Notes: generated by a model not told the origin, from the letters alone. A DNA stretch of 64,000 nucleotides from Oscillospiraceae bacterium (GCA_017434755.1 JAFRER010000006.1:97886-161885), one strand, 5' to 3'; positions 33,841 to 43,512 are shown, counted from the first letter of the stretch. Program-made: numbers and translations.

Positions 33841-34281
33841 TCACTCTCCTTTCAGGGCGGACCGAAGATCCTTGACGTAGCTGCGGGAGATGATCACTTC
33901 CTCCTCCGACTGCAGCACGGCGGTGAGGCGCCCGTTCAGCGCGGGCCGGATCGAGCGGATCTTCATCAGGTTCAGCAGCATGGACTTGGAGACCCGCAGG
34001 AAGTGTTTCGCCCGCAGCAGGCTCTCCAGCTCGTAGAGGCGGGACGGCGTCTCGTAGACATGCTCCTTCGTGTAGAGGAAGGTCTTCCCGTCCACCGACT
34101 CGATGTAGTAGATCTCGGCCAGGGGCACCTCGTACTGCCTCTCGTCCCGCACGCCGGACAGGCTGCCCTGCCGGGACTTGACGAACGCCGCGATCTCCCG
34201 CACTTCCTCCGTGACGGCGCGGCAGCAGATCAGAACATATTCCTGCTCTCCCGCACCGGTCTGTTTGATCTTAAGGTCCAT
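33841..34281 (-). CDS. LytTR DNA-binding regulator
   Basis: 146 aa. A C-terminal LytTR domain fills residues about 45-145: VPLAEIYYIESVDGKTFLYT, FLRVSKSMLLNLMKIRSIRP and VIISRSYVKDLRSALKG. There is no receiver domain, as in the LytTR proteins coupled to DUF3021. It lies between the membrane hydrolase (24 bases upstream) and DUF3021, giving a three-gene minus-strand operon. The cognate operator was not identified. Confidence 0.92.
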   Translation of the reverse strand: MDLKIKQTGAGEQEYVLICCRAVTEEVREIAAFVKSRQGSLSGVRDERQYEVPLAEIYYIESVDGKTFLYTKEHVYETPSRLYELESLLRAKHFLRVSKSMLLNLMKIRSIRPALNGRLTAVLQSEEEVIISRSYVKDLRSALKGE

Positions 34282-34305
34282 GGTCTGACCCGGCGCGCCG
34301 GCGGA

Positions 34306-35670
34306 TCAGTAGATGTCCTGCACGGAAAACGCGCCTGTTCCTTTCAGCGTGTGATCGAAGAATTCCGGCACGAGCGTGTTCACGATGGTCATCGTTTCCT
34401 CGCAGCCGCGCTCGCCGCTGCCCAGCATCTTCCCGAGGAAGGGGGACAGCAGAGGCAGGTCGGTGAAGTCCATGTGCTTCGTATCGCGGATCGTGACGGC
34501 ATAGCCCTCGGCCGCGCCGCGGATCACCTCGTCGTTGGGGTAGCGGCCGCCCTGCGCCAGATATTCCTTACGGTCATTATACGTTTCCCAGTTGTTGAAT
34601 TCAAGCACGGGAAGGGGATAGGCCTCCTCGCGGATAGTGAGCTTTCCGTTCTCCACGCCCGTGTACTCGCCCAGCATCGTCCCGTCCAGGTCGATGACGG
34701 CGCTGATGTCGCTGCGCTCACGGCCCAGCTGCACCGCGGTGGCGCCGCCCATGGAGTGGCCCATCAGACCGATCTTCGTGAAGTCGGTCATTTTCAGAAC
34801 ATTGAGGATCGTTTCGGCGTCGTTTGCCGGCAGATACCAGGCGCTGTCGAGGGAGCCGGATGCGCCGGCTGCCTCGAGGGTGTCAACAGCGAAGTTCATG
34901 TCCGCCGTGCGCAGGTCCATCCATTCGCGGAAGACTTTAAGGTTGGCCTCGGCGTTGTCGTTCGGGTCGCCGTTCGCGGCCATAGCGGTCCGGAAGAAGC
35001 CCGTATCGACGAGTACGGTCTTCCCGGCTGTGTCTTCGGTGAAGAAGGCGTGGTGCGGGTGGTCGAGAGCCGCCACCACATAGCCCCTGCTCACCAGCTC
35101 CATATAGGTGGAGGTGTTGCTCTGGTAGTAGCCGAAGGCGCCGTGGGAGAACACCACCAGCGGGAAGCTCTCGCCCTCCGCCGCGTCGGCGGGGTAGTAG
35201 AAGTGCACCGGCACCTCGCGGAAACTGCCGTCCTGCTCGAAGGAGTCGGTCCGGGAGCTGTCGATCAGGATCGCGGAGACCTCGGCCACCGGATGCTCGC
35301 CGGAGACGGGCAGGCCCTTGTAACCGGTGAAAACGAAGGCCGGCACGAGCAGCAGCCCGATGAAGAGGATGCTGAACACGCAGTTGAAGACGGCGGTGCC
35401 GGTTTTCTTAACAGTGCCTTCCTTTTTGCGGCCGCCCAGCCACTTCAGCAGCGCGATCAGCGCCAGCAACGCCAGGAAGCCCAGCAGGGGCACGAGACGC
35501 CATTTCTGCCCGAAGGGGAGCAGCAGCGCGATCAGTACGACGGCGATCTCCGCCAGGCGGACAAACAGCCGGTTTTTCAGCCAGACCTTTTTCTCTTTTT
35601 CTTTGCCGCGGCCCTTCACGGCCAGAACGATCTCCAGTACGGAGAATAGCACGAACAATATCAGACCCAT
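34306..35670 (-). CDS. Membrane-anchored alpha/beta hydrolase
   Basis: 454 aa. About four transmembrane helices fill residues 1-125. The extracytoplasmic part is an alpha/beta hydrolase: FPLVVFSHGAFGYYQS (oxyanion region), YVVAALDHPHHAFFT, and the nucleophile elbow IGLMGHSMGGATAVQLG. A late KHMDFTDLP supplies the His. Platelet-activating-factor acetylhydrolase and dienelactone-hydrolase types are the closest matches, so an ester lipid or small ester is the likely substrate. The ATG at 35670 is chosen over the GTG three codons upstream for its AGG spacing. Confidence 0.85.
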   Translation of the reverse strand: MGLILFVLFSVLEIVLAVKGRGKEKEKKVWLKNRLFVRLAEIAVVLIALLLPFGQKWRLVPLLGFLALLALIALLKWLGGRKKEGTVKKTGTAVFNCVFSILFIGLLLVPAFVFTGYKGLPVSGEHPVAEVSAILIDSSRTDSFEQDGSFREVPVHFYYPADAAEGESFPLVVFSHGAFGYYQSNTSTYMELVSRGYVVAALDHPHHAFFTEDTAGKTVLVDTGFFRTAMAANGDPNDNAEANLKVFREWMDLRTADMNFAVDTLEAAGASGSLDSAWYLPANDAETILNVLKMTDFTKIGLMGHSMGGATAVQLGRERSDISAVIDLDGTMLGEYTGVENGKLTIREEAYPLPVLEFNNWETYNDRKEYLAQGGRYPNDEVIRGAAEGYAVTIRDTKHMDFTDLPLLSPFLGKMLGSGERGCEETMTIVNTLVPEFFDHTLKGTGAFSVQDIY

Positions 35671-35792
35671 TGTTTTCACCTGTCCTTTTCAGATTGCAGG
35701 GCCATTCTATCGGCTTTTCGGACTTTTGCAAGCAATTGGGCACCAAGATGCATTTTCCGCCGCTAAGATGCATTTTTTGCACTCCCGCCTTT

Positions 35793-35978
35793 GTCATCCT
35801 GAGCGGAGCGCAGCGATTCGAAGGATCTTCCCTCCCTGTCATCCTGAGCGGAGCCTGTTCGGTCCAAATCTTTGATTTGGGGTCAACCGAACGGCCGCAA
35901 CAGCTTCCCGGCGAGTTCAAGCACAGCGAGGGACGAGCCGCTGGAAGCGAACTGCCCGAAGCGGAGTCGAAGGATCTT
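35793..35978 (+). repeat. Palindromic repeat cluster C (short + long-loop copy)
   Basis: A short copy (35793-35829) and a long-loop copy (35838-35978) whose inner segment equals those at 31681-31798 and 33121-33238. Half of the GGGAGTGC/GCACTCCC terminator precedes it. It lies between the promoter region of the hydrolase operon (which contains AAGATGCATTTT twice, 35747-35775) and the acyltransferase terminator. Confidence 0.9.
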
Positions 35979-35991
35979 AAAATAAAAAAAC

Positions 35992-36018
35992 CGGCCTGCA
36001 TCGGAAAGATGCAGGCCG
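35992..36018 (-). terminator. Terminator of the acyltransferase gene
   Basis: CGGCCTGCATC-loop-GATGCAGGCCG; on the minus strand it is followed by TTTTTTTATTTT, 14 bases after the stop. Confidence 0.88.
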
Positions 36019-36031
36019 TTCTATGTCCTCT

Positions 36032-37303
36032 TCAGGCGAAGCCCTCTTTGCAGGGGCGCCCGATGGCGCGGCGGTGGGCGAAATAGAGCTCCTCGGTGGC
36101 CAGGGCCATCTTGGTCACGGCGAACGCGCAGTCGTGGGGATAGATATACCAGGTGTCCTCCAGCGTGTTCAGGTCCACGCAGTCGCCGTGCTTGCCCAGG
36201 TATTCGTATTCGATGTGGCAGGAATAGAGACTCGGCACCGGCTTGATCATCTCAAAGGGATCCCCGTCTATGTCCGTTCCCCTTACGGTGAAGCCGTTCA
36301 TGTCGTGCACCATGGTCCCCTCGCCGAGGCGGATGAACTTCTTCGCGTTGGGCAGCGAGTCTACCGTCACGGGCAGCTCGCCCGTGCTGTAGGTCCCTGC
36401 CTCCACCTCCGCGCGGACGTTCCGCCTTTCCCATTCATACCAGTCGGGAATGTGGGAAAACTCCGTCTCCCCGCTGTCGGCCGAGAGGCTGCCGTCCTCC
36501 GCCATGGTCCAGCTCTTGCCGCACGCTCCGCAGCGGAGCTGCGCGCCTGCGCTGCTCATGCGGTATTCCTTCCCGCAGGCGGGGCACTGGTAGAGCACCT
36601 TGTGCAGGCCTTCAGCCCGCCACGGCTTGGTGATCTTTATGCCGCTGTCTTTGAGCCAGGCGAAATCGTCGTAGCGGAACGTTTCGAGGATCCTCCCGTT
36701 CACTTCGTCGACGGTGGCGTCGCTGAGCTCCTCCGCCGTATAGAGCAGCGAAAACTCCGCCTCTGTGGGGGCAACGCCCCGGTCGCGCAGATTCCAGAAG
36801 GGGGAGTTTACATGGTGCCCGTGGCAGATCAATGAGGCCACCGGCACGCCCAGCAGCTTGCACAGCTTGCCCAGCGATTCGGGCAGCACGGCGGTGGTGC
36901 CGCACAGGGAGTAGCGGGCCTCGGGGTAGATCACGGCGATGTTGCCGTTTTCGATGACCCTTCTCAGCTGGCGTACCAGGGTCAGGTCATTGGTGAACTT
37001 CCGCTTGCAGATGCAGCCGATGCTCCGCAGGAGCCCCTCCCGGCCGATGAAGCCGTCGATCGCCACAACGTAGTTTGCCCGGTAGGGGAACACGGCCTTG
37101 GTGGCCACCTTGAAGTCCATGAAGGCGTTATGGTTGCACAGCAGCACGTAGGGCGGCCTGAGCGCCTCCGTGCCCTTTCGCGTGAGGATGTTGCGGTGCT
37201 TCTCCAGATCCGGTATGCTGAGGATCCACTCCAGCGGCTGCAGATACCACTTTGTGGGAACGGGAGGCTTCTTCATGTCGAAGCGTTCGAATTCCTGTTT
37301 CAT
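36032..37303 (-). CDS. PlsC-like acyltransferase with zinc ribbon
   Basis: 423 aa. The N-terminal acyltransferase domain has the HX4D motif in CNHNAFMDFKVA (about residue 57) and the later YPEARYSLCG block, so it probably acylates lysophosphatidate or a similar acceptor. A CPACG-x15-CGACG zinc ribbon follows (about 238-260), and a C-terminal domain of about 160 residues of unknown role. Typical PlsC proteins are about 240 aa, so the zinc ribbon and extra domain are an elaboration found in Clostridia. Single gene, divergent from the BMP-fusion gene. Confidence 0.85.
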   Translation of the reverse strand: MKQEFERFDMKKPPVPTKWYLQPLEWILSIPDLEKHRNILTRKGTEALRPPYVLLCNHNAFMDFKVATKAVFPYRANYVVAIDGFIGREGLLRSIGCICKRKFTNDLTLVRQLRRVIENGNIAVIYPEARYSLCGTTAVLPESLGKLCKLLGVPVASLICHGHHVNSPFWNLRDRGVAPTEAEFSLLYTAEELSDATVDEVNGRILETFRYDDFAWLKDSGIKITKPWRAEGLHKVLYQCPACGKEYRMSSAGAQLRCGACGKSWTMAEDGSLSADSGETEFSHIPDWYEWERRNVRAEVEAGTYSTGELPVTVDSLPNAKKFIRLGEGTMVHDMNGFTVRGTDIDGDPFEMIKPVPSLYSCHIEYEYLGKHGDCVDLNTLEDTWYIYPHDCAFAVTKMALATEELYFAHRRAIGRPCKEGFA

Positions 37304-37516
37304 GCTTCCTCCGCCGGACGGGCTGATCGCCTGCCCGGCCGGTTATTCTGTTAATGTTCTTTTACAGTTTAGCATGCGGAAGACGTTTTTGCCAGTGGAA
37401 AGAAGAAATGTGTTCGGGAAACTGCATCCTGATGCACCGGGTCCCGGGCCTCACGGCATTTGCGGCTGAACGCTTCCCGGCTGCTGCATATGTCGGTGCC
37501 GGCGGTGAGTGCCCGC

Positions 37517-37545
37517 TTGCCATTTGCCGTTTTCAGTAGTATAGT
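37517..37545 (+). promoter_or_regulatory. Promoter for the ParB-like/BMP gene
   Basis: TTGCCA (37517-37522), 17 bases, TATAGT (37540-37545), 35 bases before the ATG at 37581. The rest of the 277-base divergent spacer shows no further site I can assign. Confidence 0.6.
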
Positions 37546-37580
37546 GGTCTGCAATCATTCTGCTCGGAAGGATCGCCGGT

Positions 37581-39524
37581 ATGGAACGGATCAATGCAAG
37601 AGAAGTTTATCTGAAAGCCCAAAGCCTCGGACACAAAGAGATAAGAGACCTTGAAAGCCACGGCCTGTCTCCTTATCCCGCCGTGCTGGAAGAAGTGTTT
37701 CCCGCTGCCTCTCACACCGCGGGGACTGTGCTTCCGATCGTCGAGATCCCCGCCGACCGCATCATCGGCACGGTCTCGGCCGGGAGAACGGGCGTGTTCT
37801 CTTCGTCCTTCATGCCGCTGCCGGACGCGGGCAGCGAGTTCGCTTCAAAATGGATCGCGCTTTGTGAAGCGCATCTTTCGGATACGGGAATACACGATCC
37901 GATCGAATGTGTGGAATACCTCGGGGATTTTTATGTCAGAGAGGGCCACAAGCGGGTCAGCGTTCTGCGCTATTTCGGTGCGGTCAGGATCCCCGCGAAG
38001 GTCCGGCGCCTGCTTCCGCCGGAAAAGAACAGTCCCCGGGAGATCGCCTATTACGAGTTTCTTGATTTCTACAGGGATTCCCATGTTTACGATATTCAGT
38101 TCACCGTGCCCGGAGACTATGCGAAGCTACTCTTCGCTCTGGGGAAGAAAGGGGGCGAAGAGTGGTCCGGATCGGAAACGAAGAGATTCGTTTCGGTATA
38201 CAGCCGCTTCAGGGAAGCCTTCCAGTCCCTCAGCGCCAAGGACCGCTCGCTCAGCGCTGAGAACGCGCTGCTGCTGTTTTTGAAGGTCTATCCGTATGAA
38301 CAGCTGGCTGCCATGTCCTCTCCGGAGATAAAAAAGGCGCTTGCCGGCCTCTGGCAGGATATCCGGACCTCGTCGGAATCCGAAGCGATCACGGTTAAAA
38401 CGGCGCCGGAAGAGGAAAAGAAAAAGAGCGTGATATCCAAGCTGATCTCCGCATCCCCGAAGAATCTGAACATTGCGCTCATCTGCCAGGGCGACACGGA
38501 AAAAAGCCCGTGGACGCGCGGTCATGTCGAGGGGATGAACTATCTCGCGGAAACCCTCGGCGACAGTATTTCCGTGAAGACCTATTTCCACGCGGACACG
38601 GCCAAAGAGGCCGAGACGCTGATCGACGCCGCCGTGTCGGACGGTGCGGGACTGGTGTTCACCGCAACGCCGCAGCTTCTGGATGTTACACTCAAGGCCG
38701 CCGTGATGCATCCGAAGATCCGCTTCTACAACTGCTCTGCCTGCCAGCACTTTTCCAGCGTGAAAAGCTATTACTGCCGCATCTACGAGGGCAAATTCAT
38801 CACGGGAATGATCGCGGGGGCCCTGGCGGATAACGACCTTGTGGGCTATATCGGTTCATACCCGATCATGGGAGTGCCTGCTGCTGTAAACGCTTTTGCG
38901 CTCGGCGCGAGGATGACCAATCCCCGGGTGAGGATCCTTCTGGAATGGAGCTCCACGGAGTATGACTGCGTGAAGAAACTGCGGGAAAAGGGCGTGAAAG
39001 TGATCTCGAACCGCGACATCCCGACGCCGGACCCTCAGAATCTGAACCAGAGCTATATCGGCATCTTTATGATCGATGAGGCGGGCGGACTCACGCCCAT
39101 CGCCTCGCCGGTCTGGATGTGGGGAAGGCTCTATGAGAACATCGTCCGTGCCGTCCTCACGAACAGCACGGATAAAAACGAGCAGGCCGTGAACTACTGG
39201 TGGGGCATGGATCTGGGCGTGATCGACGTTGCCCTCTCGGACTTCGTACCGGAAGGTGTGCGGAGGCTGGCCGAGATCTTTTCCGGAAAACTGAAAAACG
39301 GCGATTTTGATATTTTTGCACAGAAGATCACCGCGCAGGACGGCTCCATCATCTCGGACGGCGCGGTGCCGCTTTCCTCGCTCGAGATACTGAAGATGGA
39401 CAGGCTTATGGACGCCGTTGAGGGGCATATTCCCGAATACGGCGAGCTGCTGCCGTTTTCCCGCGGGCTTGTCCGCGCGCTGGGCGTCCACCGGGAACGC
39501 ATCCCGCCCGAAACGGAGAGCTGA
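37581..39524 (+). CDS. Cytoplasmic ParB-like + BMP-family fusion protein
   Basis: 647 aa. No signal peptide or lipobox, so it should stay in the cytoplasm. Residues about 45-140 contain a ParB/sulfiredoxin-like module with DFYVREGHKRVSVLRYFG. A helical connector leads to a BMP (purine-nucleoside-binding PnrA/Med type) periplasmic-binding fold from about residue 294: NIALICQGDTEKSPWTRGHVEGM, FYNCSACQHFSS, GYIGSYPIMGVPAAVNAFALGA. A binding fold normally found outside the cell is thus joined to a domain often linked to DNA or nucleotides. An intracellular ligand sensor is a fair guess. The next gene starts one base after its stop. Confidence 0.85.
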   Translation: MERINAREVYLKAQSLGHKEIRDLESHGLSPYPAVLEEVFPAASHTAGTVLPIVEIPADRIIGTVSAGRTGVFSSSFMPLPDAGSEFASKWIALCEAHLSDTGIHDPIECVEYLGDFYVREGHKRVSVLRYFGAVRIPAKVRRLLPPEKNSPREIAYYEFLDFYRDSHVYDIQFTVPGDYAKLLFALGKKGGEEWSGSETKRFVSVYSRFREAFQSLSAKDRSLSAENALLLFLKVYPYEQLAAMSSPEIKKALAGLWQDIRTSSESEAITVKTAPEEEKKKSVISKLISASPKNLNIALICQGDTEKSPWTRGHVEGMNYLAETLGDSISVKTYFHADTAKEAETLIDAAVSDGAGLVFTATPQLLDVTLKAAVMHPKIRFYNCSACQHFSSVKSYYCRIYEGKFITGMIAGALADNDLVGYIGSYPIMGVPAAVNAFALGARMTNPRVRILLEWSSTEYDCVKKLREKGVKVISNRDIPTPDPQNLNQSYIGIFMIDEAGGLTPIASPVWMWGRLYENIVRAVLTNSTDKNEQAVNYWWGMDLGVIDVALSDFVPEGVRRLAEIFSGKLKNGDFDIFAQKITAQDGSIISDGAVPLSSLEILKMDRLMDAVEGHIPEYGELLPFSRGLVRALGVHRERIPPETES

Positions 39525-39525
39525 C

Positions 39526-40200
39526 ATGAAGATACTTGCAGTTTCGGATGAAGAAAAACCGGGTCTGTGGGATTACTATGTTCCGGGAAAGCTCGACACC
39601 TATGATCTCATCCTTTCCTGCGGAGACCTGAAAGCGGACTACCTGACGTTCCTCGTAACGATGAGCCGCGCAAGGCTCCTGTATGTCCACGGCAATCATG
39701 ACGGGTCTTATGCGTCTTTCCCCCCGGAGGGCTGCGAGAATATCGACGGGCATCTGGTGATCTTCAACGGCGTTCGAATCCTCGGACTCGGCGGCTGCCT
39801 CTGGTATCATGACGGGCCGCATCAGTACACTGAAAAACAGATGCGCCGCAGGATAGCCGGATTGTCCCGCAGCATAAAAAAAGCCGGCGGGGTGGACATC
39901 GTGGTCACGCATGCTCCGCCGAAAGGGCTGGGAGATATGGACAGCCCCGCCCATCGCGGATTCGAGGCGCTTGTCAGCCTGATCGAAACATACCGGCCGA
40001 AATACCTGATCCATGGCCATACCCATCTGAATTACGGAGTGAATATACCGCGGGTGACCCGGTACATGGAAACGGAGATCATCAATGCCTCCGGTATGGT
40101 TGAGCTAGACTATCCCGCTCCGGCGGACAGAGCCGGAGAACTGATCCGGCTCACAAAAGAACGTCGCAGAGACAAAAATCACGGCTTCGGACAGTTCTGA
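39526..40200 (+). CDS. Metallophosphoesterase
   Basis: 224 aa. Calcineurin-type motifs: MKILAVSDE (normally DxH, here D-E), LILSCGDLKADY, LLYVHGNHDG (GNHD), DIVVTHAPPKGLGD and YLIHGHTHLNYG (GHxH). Missing the first metal His in SDE is unusual but the remaining ligands are intact. The substrate is unknown; 2',3'- or 3',5'-cyclic nucleotides or protein phosphates are possible. Translationally coupled to the BMP-fusion gene, which may supply its ligand or regulation. Confidence 0.88.
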   Translation: MKILAVSDEEKPGLWDYYVPGKLDTYDLILSCGDLKADYLTFLVTMSRARLLYVHGNHDGSYASFPPEGCENIDGHLVIFNGVRILGLGGCLWYHDGPHQYTEKQMRRRIAGLSRSIKKAGGVDIVVTHAPPKGLGDMDSPAHRGFEALVSLIETYRPKYLIHGHTHLNYGVNIPRVTRYMETEIINASGMVELDYPAPADRAGELIRLTKERRRDKNHGFGQF

Positions 40201-40256
40201 ATCCCATCCGTCCTTTTATCCGCGATCAAAGCCGGGACAATGTTGTTTCCTAAATA

Positions 40257-40288
40257 AAAGAGCCGCCGGGCATTCCGGCGGCTCTTTT
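40257..40288. terminator. Bidirectional terminator
   Basis: AAAAGAGCCGCCGG-GCATT-CCGGCGGCTCTTTT, serving both the phosphoesterase operon (+) and guaA (-), whose stop is ten bases away. Confidence 0.9.
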
Positions 40289-40297
40289 GCTGTTTTT

Positions 40298-41833
40298 TTA
40301 TTCGTATTCCACTGTGGCGGGGGGCTTGGAGGTGATGTCGTAGAACACGCGGTTCACGCCGCGCACCTCGTTCACGATCCGCACGGAGACCCGGTCGAGC
40401 AGCTCCCAGGGCAGGCGGGAAAATTCCGCCGTCATGAAGTCCCCGGTCTTCACGCTGCGCAGGGCGATGGCGTAGTCATAGCTCCGGCCGTCTCCCATCA
40501 CGCCCACCGAGCGCACGTTGGTAAGGGCGGCGAAGTACTGCGAGGGCTTGACTTCCGGTCCGGCGCGGCCGATCTCCTCCCGGAAGATGGCGTCCGCCTC
40601 CCGCAGGATGGCGAGCTTTTCCTCCGTCACCTCGCCGATCACGCGGATGGCGAGTCCCGGGCCGGGGAAGGGCTGGCGGGAGACCAGCGCTTCGGGCAGG
40701 CTGAGCTCGCGGCCCAGCTGGCGCACCTCGTCTTTGAACAGCAGCCGCAGCGGCTCGACGATCCCCCTGAAGTCGGTGTGCTCAGGCAGCCCGCCCACGT
40801 TGTGGTGGCTCTTGATCACGGCGGCCTCTCCCTTGCCGGACTCGATCACGTCCGGGTAGATCGTGCCCTGAACGAGGAAGTCCGCCCCGCCGATCCGGCG
40901 CGCCTCCTCCTCGAACACACGTACGAACTCCTCGCCGATGATCTTCCGCTTCGTCTCGGGGTCGCTGACGCCGGCCAGACGGGTGAGGAAGCGCTCCTTC
41001 GCGTCCACCCTTATGAAATTCAGCCTGCGTTTGGAGAAGACGGCCTCCACCTCGTCGGCCTCGCCCTTGCGCATAAGCCCGTGGTCCACGAACACGCAGG
41101 TGAGCCGCTCGCCGATGGACTCTGAAAGCAGCGCCGCCGCCACCGAGGAATCCACGCCGCCGGACAGGGCCAGCAGGGCCCTTCCGTCGCCGATCTCCTC
41201 CCGCAAAGCTTTCACGGTCCGTGTCCGGAAGTCCGCCATGGTCCATTCGCTCCGCGCGCCGCAGATCCGGTAGAGGAAGTTGTGCAGGATCTCCCGGCCC
41301 CTCTCGGTGTGGTCCACCTCCGGGTGGAACTGCACGCCGTAGAAGCGGCGCTCTCCGTCGCAGATCGCGGCGGTGGGGCAGGCGGCGCTTCTGGCCGCGG
41401 GATAGAAGCCGGCGGGGACCTTTGACAGATAGTCGCCGTGGCTCATCCATGTCACGCTCTTCTCGCCGATGCCGCGGAAAAGCGGGCATGTTGGATCAAA
41501 GCGGGTGACGGTCCTGCCGTATTCCCGAGCGCTCGCATCCTGTGCCGCGGTGACTTCTCCGCCCAGCATCTGCGCCATCAGCTGGCATCCGTAGCAGATT
41601 CCGAGAACGGGAACGCCCAGTGAAAACACGGCCGGATCGGGCTTCGGCGAATCCGGCAGATACACGCTGCCCGGCCCTCCGGTAAAGATGATCCCCAGCG
41701 GATCGAAGGCCCGAATGGCCTCGATCGGCATGTCATGCGGATGCACCTCGCAATAAACGCGCAGTTCTCTTACTCGCCGGGCGATCAGTTGGTCATACTG
41801 ACCGCCGAAATCAAGGATCAGGATCTTCTGCAT
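40298..41833 (-). CDS. guaA: GMP synthase (glutamine-hydrolysing)
   Basis: 511 aa, full length. The class I glutaminase domain has [29 protein letters not shown] (catalytic Cys) and [11 protein letters not shown]. The ATP-pyrophosphatase domain has [18 protein letters not shown], and the C-terminal dimerisation domain is present ([15 protein letters not shown] ... [15 protein letters not shown]-type end). It converts XMP to GMP in the cytoplasm. It starts six bases after the pyrG stop, so both are one operon joining GTP and CTP synthesis. Confidence 0.97.
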   Translation of the reverse strand: MQKILILDFGGQYDQLIARRVRELRVYCEVHPHDMPIEAIRAFDPLGIIFTGGPGSVYLPDSPKPDPAVFSLGVPVLGICYGCQLMAQMLGGEVTAAQDASAREYGRTVTRFDPTCPLFRGIGEKSVTWMSHGDYLSKVPAGFYPAARSAACPTAAICDGERRFYGVQFHPEVDHTERGREILHNFLYRICGARSEWTMADFRTRTVKALREEIGDGRALLALSGGVDSSVAAALLSESIGERLTCVFVDHGLMRKGEADEVEAVFSKRRLNFIRVDAKERFLTRLAGVSDPETKRKIIGEEFVRVFEEEARRIGGADFLVQGTIYPDVIESGKGEAAVIKSHHNVGGLPEHTDFRGIVEPLRLLFKDEVRQLGRELSLPEALVSRQPFPGPGLAIRVIGEVTEEKLAILREADAIFREEIGRAGPEVKPSQYFAALTNVRSVGVMGDGRSYDYAIALRSVKTGDFMTAEFSRLPWELLDRVSVRIVNEVRGVNRVFYDITSKPPATVEYE

Positions 41834-41839
41834 ATCCGG

Positions 41840-43438
41840 TCATCTTCCTTTCAGGGAGGCCTCGATCAGTCCGGTGAAGAGCGGATGCGGATGATTGGGG
41901 CGGCTCTTGAATTCGGGATGGAACTGCACCCCGACGAAAAATCGTTTGTCGCTGTACTCGGTCGCCTCCACGATATGCCCGTCGGGGGAGATGCCGCAGA
42001 GTGTCATCCCGGCCGAGGAGAGCAGTTCGCGGTAATCGTTGTTGAATTCGTAGCGGTGCCTGTGCCGTTCGGAGATGAGCTCAGCGCTGTAGCACTCCGC
42101 CATGCGGGTTCCCGGCTCGATCCGGCAGGGCCACGCTCCGAGACGCAGGGTGCCGCCCTTGGAGACCTCGTCGCTCTGGTCGGGCAGAAAATCGATCACC
42201 TTGTGGGGTGAAAGCGGGTCAAATTCACCGGAGTTTGCGTCCGCGAAACCGCAGACATTCCGGGCGAATTCGATCACTGCCACCTGCATCCCGAGGCATA
42301 TGCCGAGGTAGGGGACGTCCTTCTCCCGCGCGTATTTTGCCGTGACGATCATGCCCTCGATGCCGCGGCTGCCGAAGCCGCCTGGAACGATCAGCCCGTC
42401 GCATCCGCCGAGCAGATCATCGACCGTCTCCTCCGTTATCTTCTCGCTGTCGATCCAGCGGATCTCCACATGCGCGCCGAAGGAGTAACCCGCGTGCCGC
42501 AGGGCCTCCGCCACGGAGAGGTAGGCGTCGTGCAGCTGGACGTATTTACCCACGAGCCCGATGGTGACGGTCTTTTCAAGGGAGCCGATGCGCGCGACCA
42601 TCTCGCGCCAGTCGTCCAGGTCCGGCTCCTTCGTTTTCAGGCCGAGCTCGCGGCAGACGATCCCCGAAAGGTTGTGCTCCTCGAGCATCAGCGGCGCCTC
42701 ATAGAGGGAGGGGAGTGTGATGTTCTCGATGACGCAGTCGGGCTTTACGTTGCAGAACATGGCGATCTTGCGGAAGATCTCTGGCTCCAGCGGCTCGTCG
42801 CAGCGCAGCACGATGATGTCCGGCGCGATACCCATGCCCTGCAGCTCCTTGACGGAGTGCTGCGTGGGTTTGGTTTTGTGCTCCTCGCTGCCGTGCAGGA
42901 AGGGGACAAGGGTCACGTGGATATAGAGGGTGTTCTCTCTTCCGCGCTCCAGACCCACCTGACGGGCCGCCTCAAGGAAAGGCTGGCTCTCGATATCGCC
43001 GGTGGTGCCGCCGATCTCCGTGATGATCACGTCCGCTTCCGTCTTCTTTTCGAGGCTGTAGATAAAGTCCTTGATCTCCTGCGTGATGTGCGGGATCACC
43101 TGCACCGTCTGGCCCAGATACTCGCCGCGCCGCTCCTTGTTCAGCACGTTCCAGTACACCTTGCCGGTGGTGAGGTTTGAGAATTTGTTGAGGTCCTCGT
43201 TGATGAACCGCTCGTAGTGCCCGAGGTCGAGGTCGGTCTCGCTGCCGTCCTCGGTGACGAAGACCTCCCCGTGCTGGTAGGGGCTCATCGTCCCGGGGTC
43301 CACGTTTATATACGGGTCGAGCTTCTGCGCGGCCACCTTCAGCCCGCGACTTTTCAGCAGCCGGCCGAGCGATGCCGCCGTGATCCCCTTGCCGAGGCCG
43401 GAGACCACGCCGCCCGTGACAAATATGAATCTGGCCAT
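41840..43438 (-). CDS. pyrG: CTP synthase
   Basis: 532 aa, full length. Synthetase domain: [48 protein letters not shown]; glutaminase domain: [30 protein letters not shown] (catalytic Cys) and [17 protein letters not shown]. It aminates UTP to CTP with glutamine. GGAGGAAAC precedes the ATG; an attenuator-like hairpin immediately upstream suggests pyrimidine control. Confidence 0.97.
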   Translation of the reverse strand: MARFIFVTGGVVSGLGKGITAASLGRLLKSRGLKVAAQKLDPYINVDPGTMSPYQHGEVFVTEDGSETDLDLGHYERFINEDLNKFSNLTTGKVYWNVLNKERRGEYLGQTVQVIPHITQEIKDFIYSLEKKTEADVIITEIGGTTGDIESQPFLEAARQVGLERGRENTLYIHVTLVPFLHGSEEHKTKPTQHSVKELQGMGIAPDIIVLRCDEPLEPEIFRKIAMFCNVKPDCVIENITLPSLYEAPLMLEEHNLSGIVCRELGLKTKEPDLDDWREMVARIGSLEKTVTIGLVGKYVQLHDAYLSVAEALRHAGYSFGAHVEIRWIDSEKITEETVDDLLGGCDGLIVPGGFGSRGIEGMIVTAKYAREKDVPYLGICLGMQVAVIEFARNVCGFADANSGEFDPLSPHKVIDFLPDQSDEVSKGGTLRLGAWPCRIEPGTRMAECYSAELISERHRHRYEFNNDYRELLSSAGMTLCGISPDGHIVEATEYSDKRFFVGVQFHPEFKSRPNHPHPLFTGLIEASLKGR

Positions 43439-43456
43439 AAGTGTTTCCTCCGGAAT

Positions 43457-43512
43457 AAAAAATCGTTCTCCGATGCCTTAAGGGGGCACAATGCCCCTGA
43501 CACCGCAGAACG
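43457..43512 (-). promoter_or_regulatory. pyrG leader terminator/attenuator
   Basis: On the minus strand a long stem (CGTTCTGCGGTGTC with GGCATCGGAGAACG) encloses the hairpin AGGGGCA-TTG-TGCCCCCT and ends in GATTTTTTATT, just before the pyrG ribosome site. In Bacillus subtilis pyrG, low CTP causes G addition at the transcript start, and the G-run pairs with a pyrimidine run in the terminator. The CCCCCT run here would fit, but the start site is not shown. Confidence 0.6.

Noticed and set aside
33403-35649. Plus-strand ORF of about 750 codons
   Set aside because: Antisense to three clear genes (DUF3021, LytTR, hydrolase) and rich in His/Arg/Gln; shadow frame.
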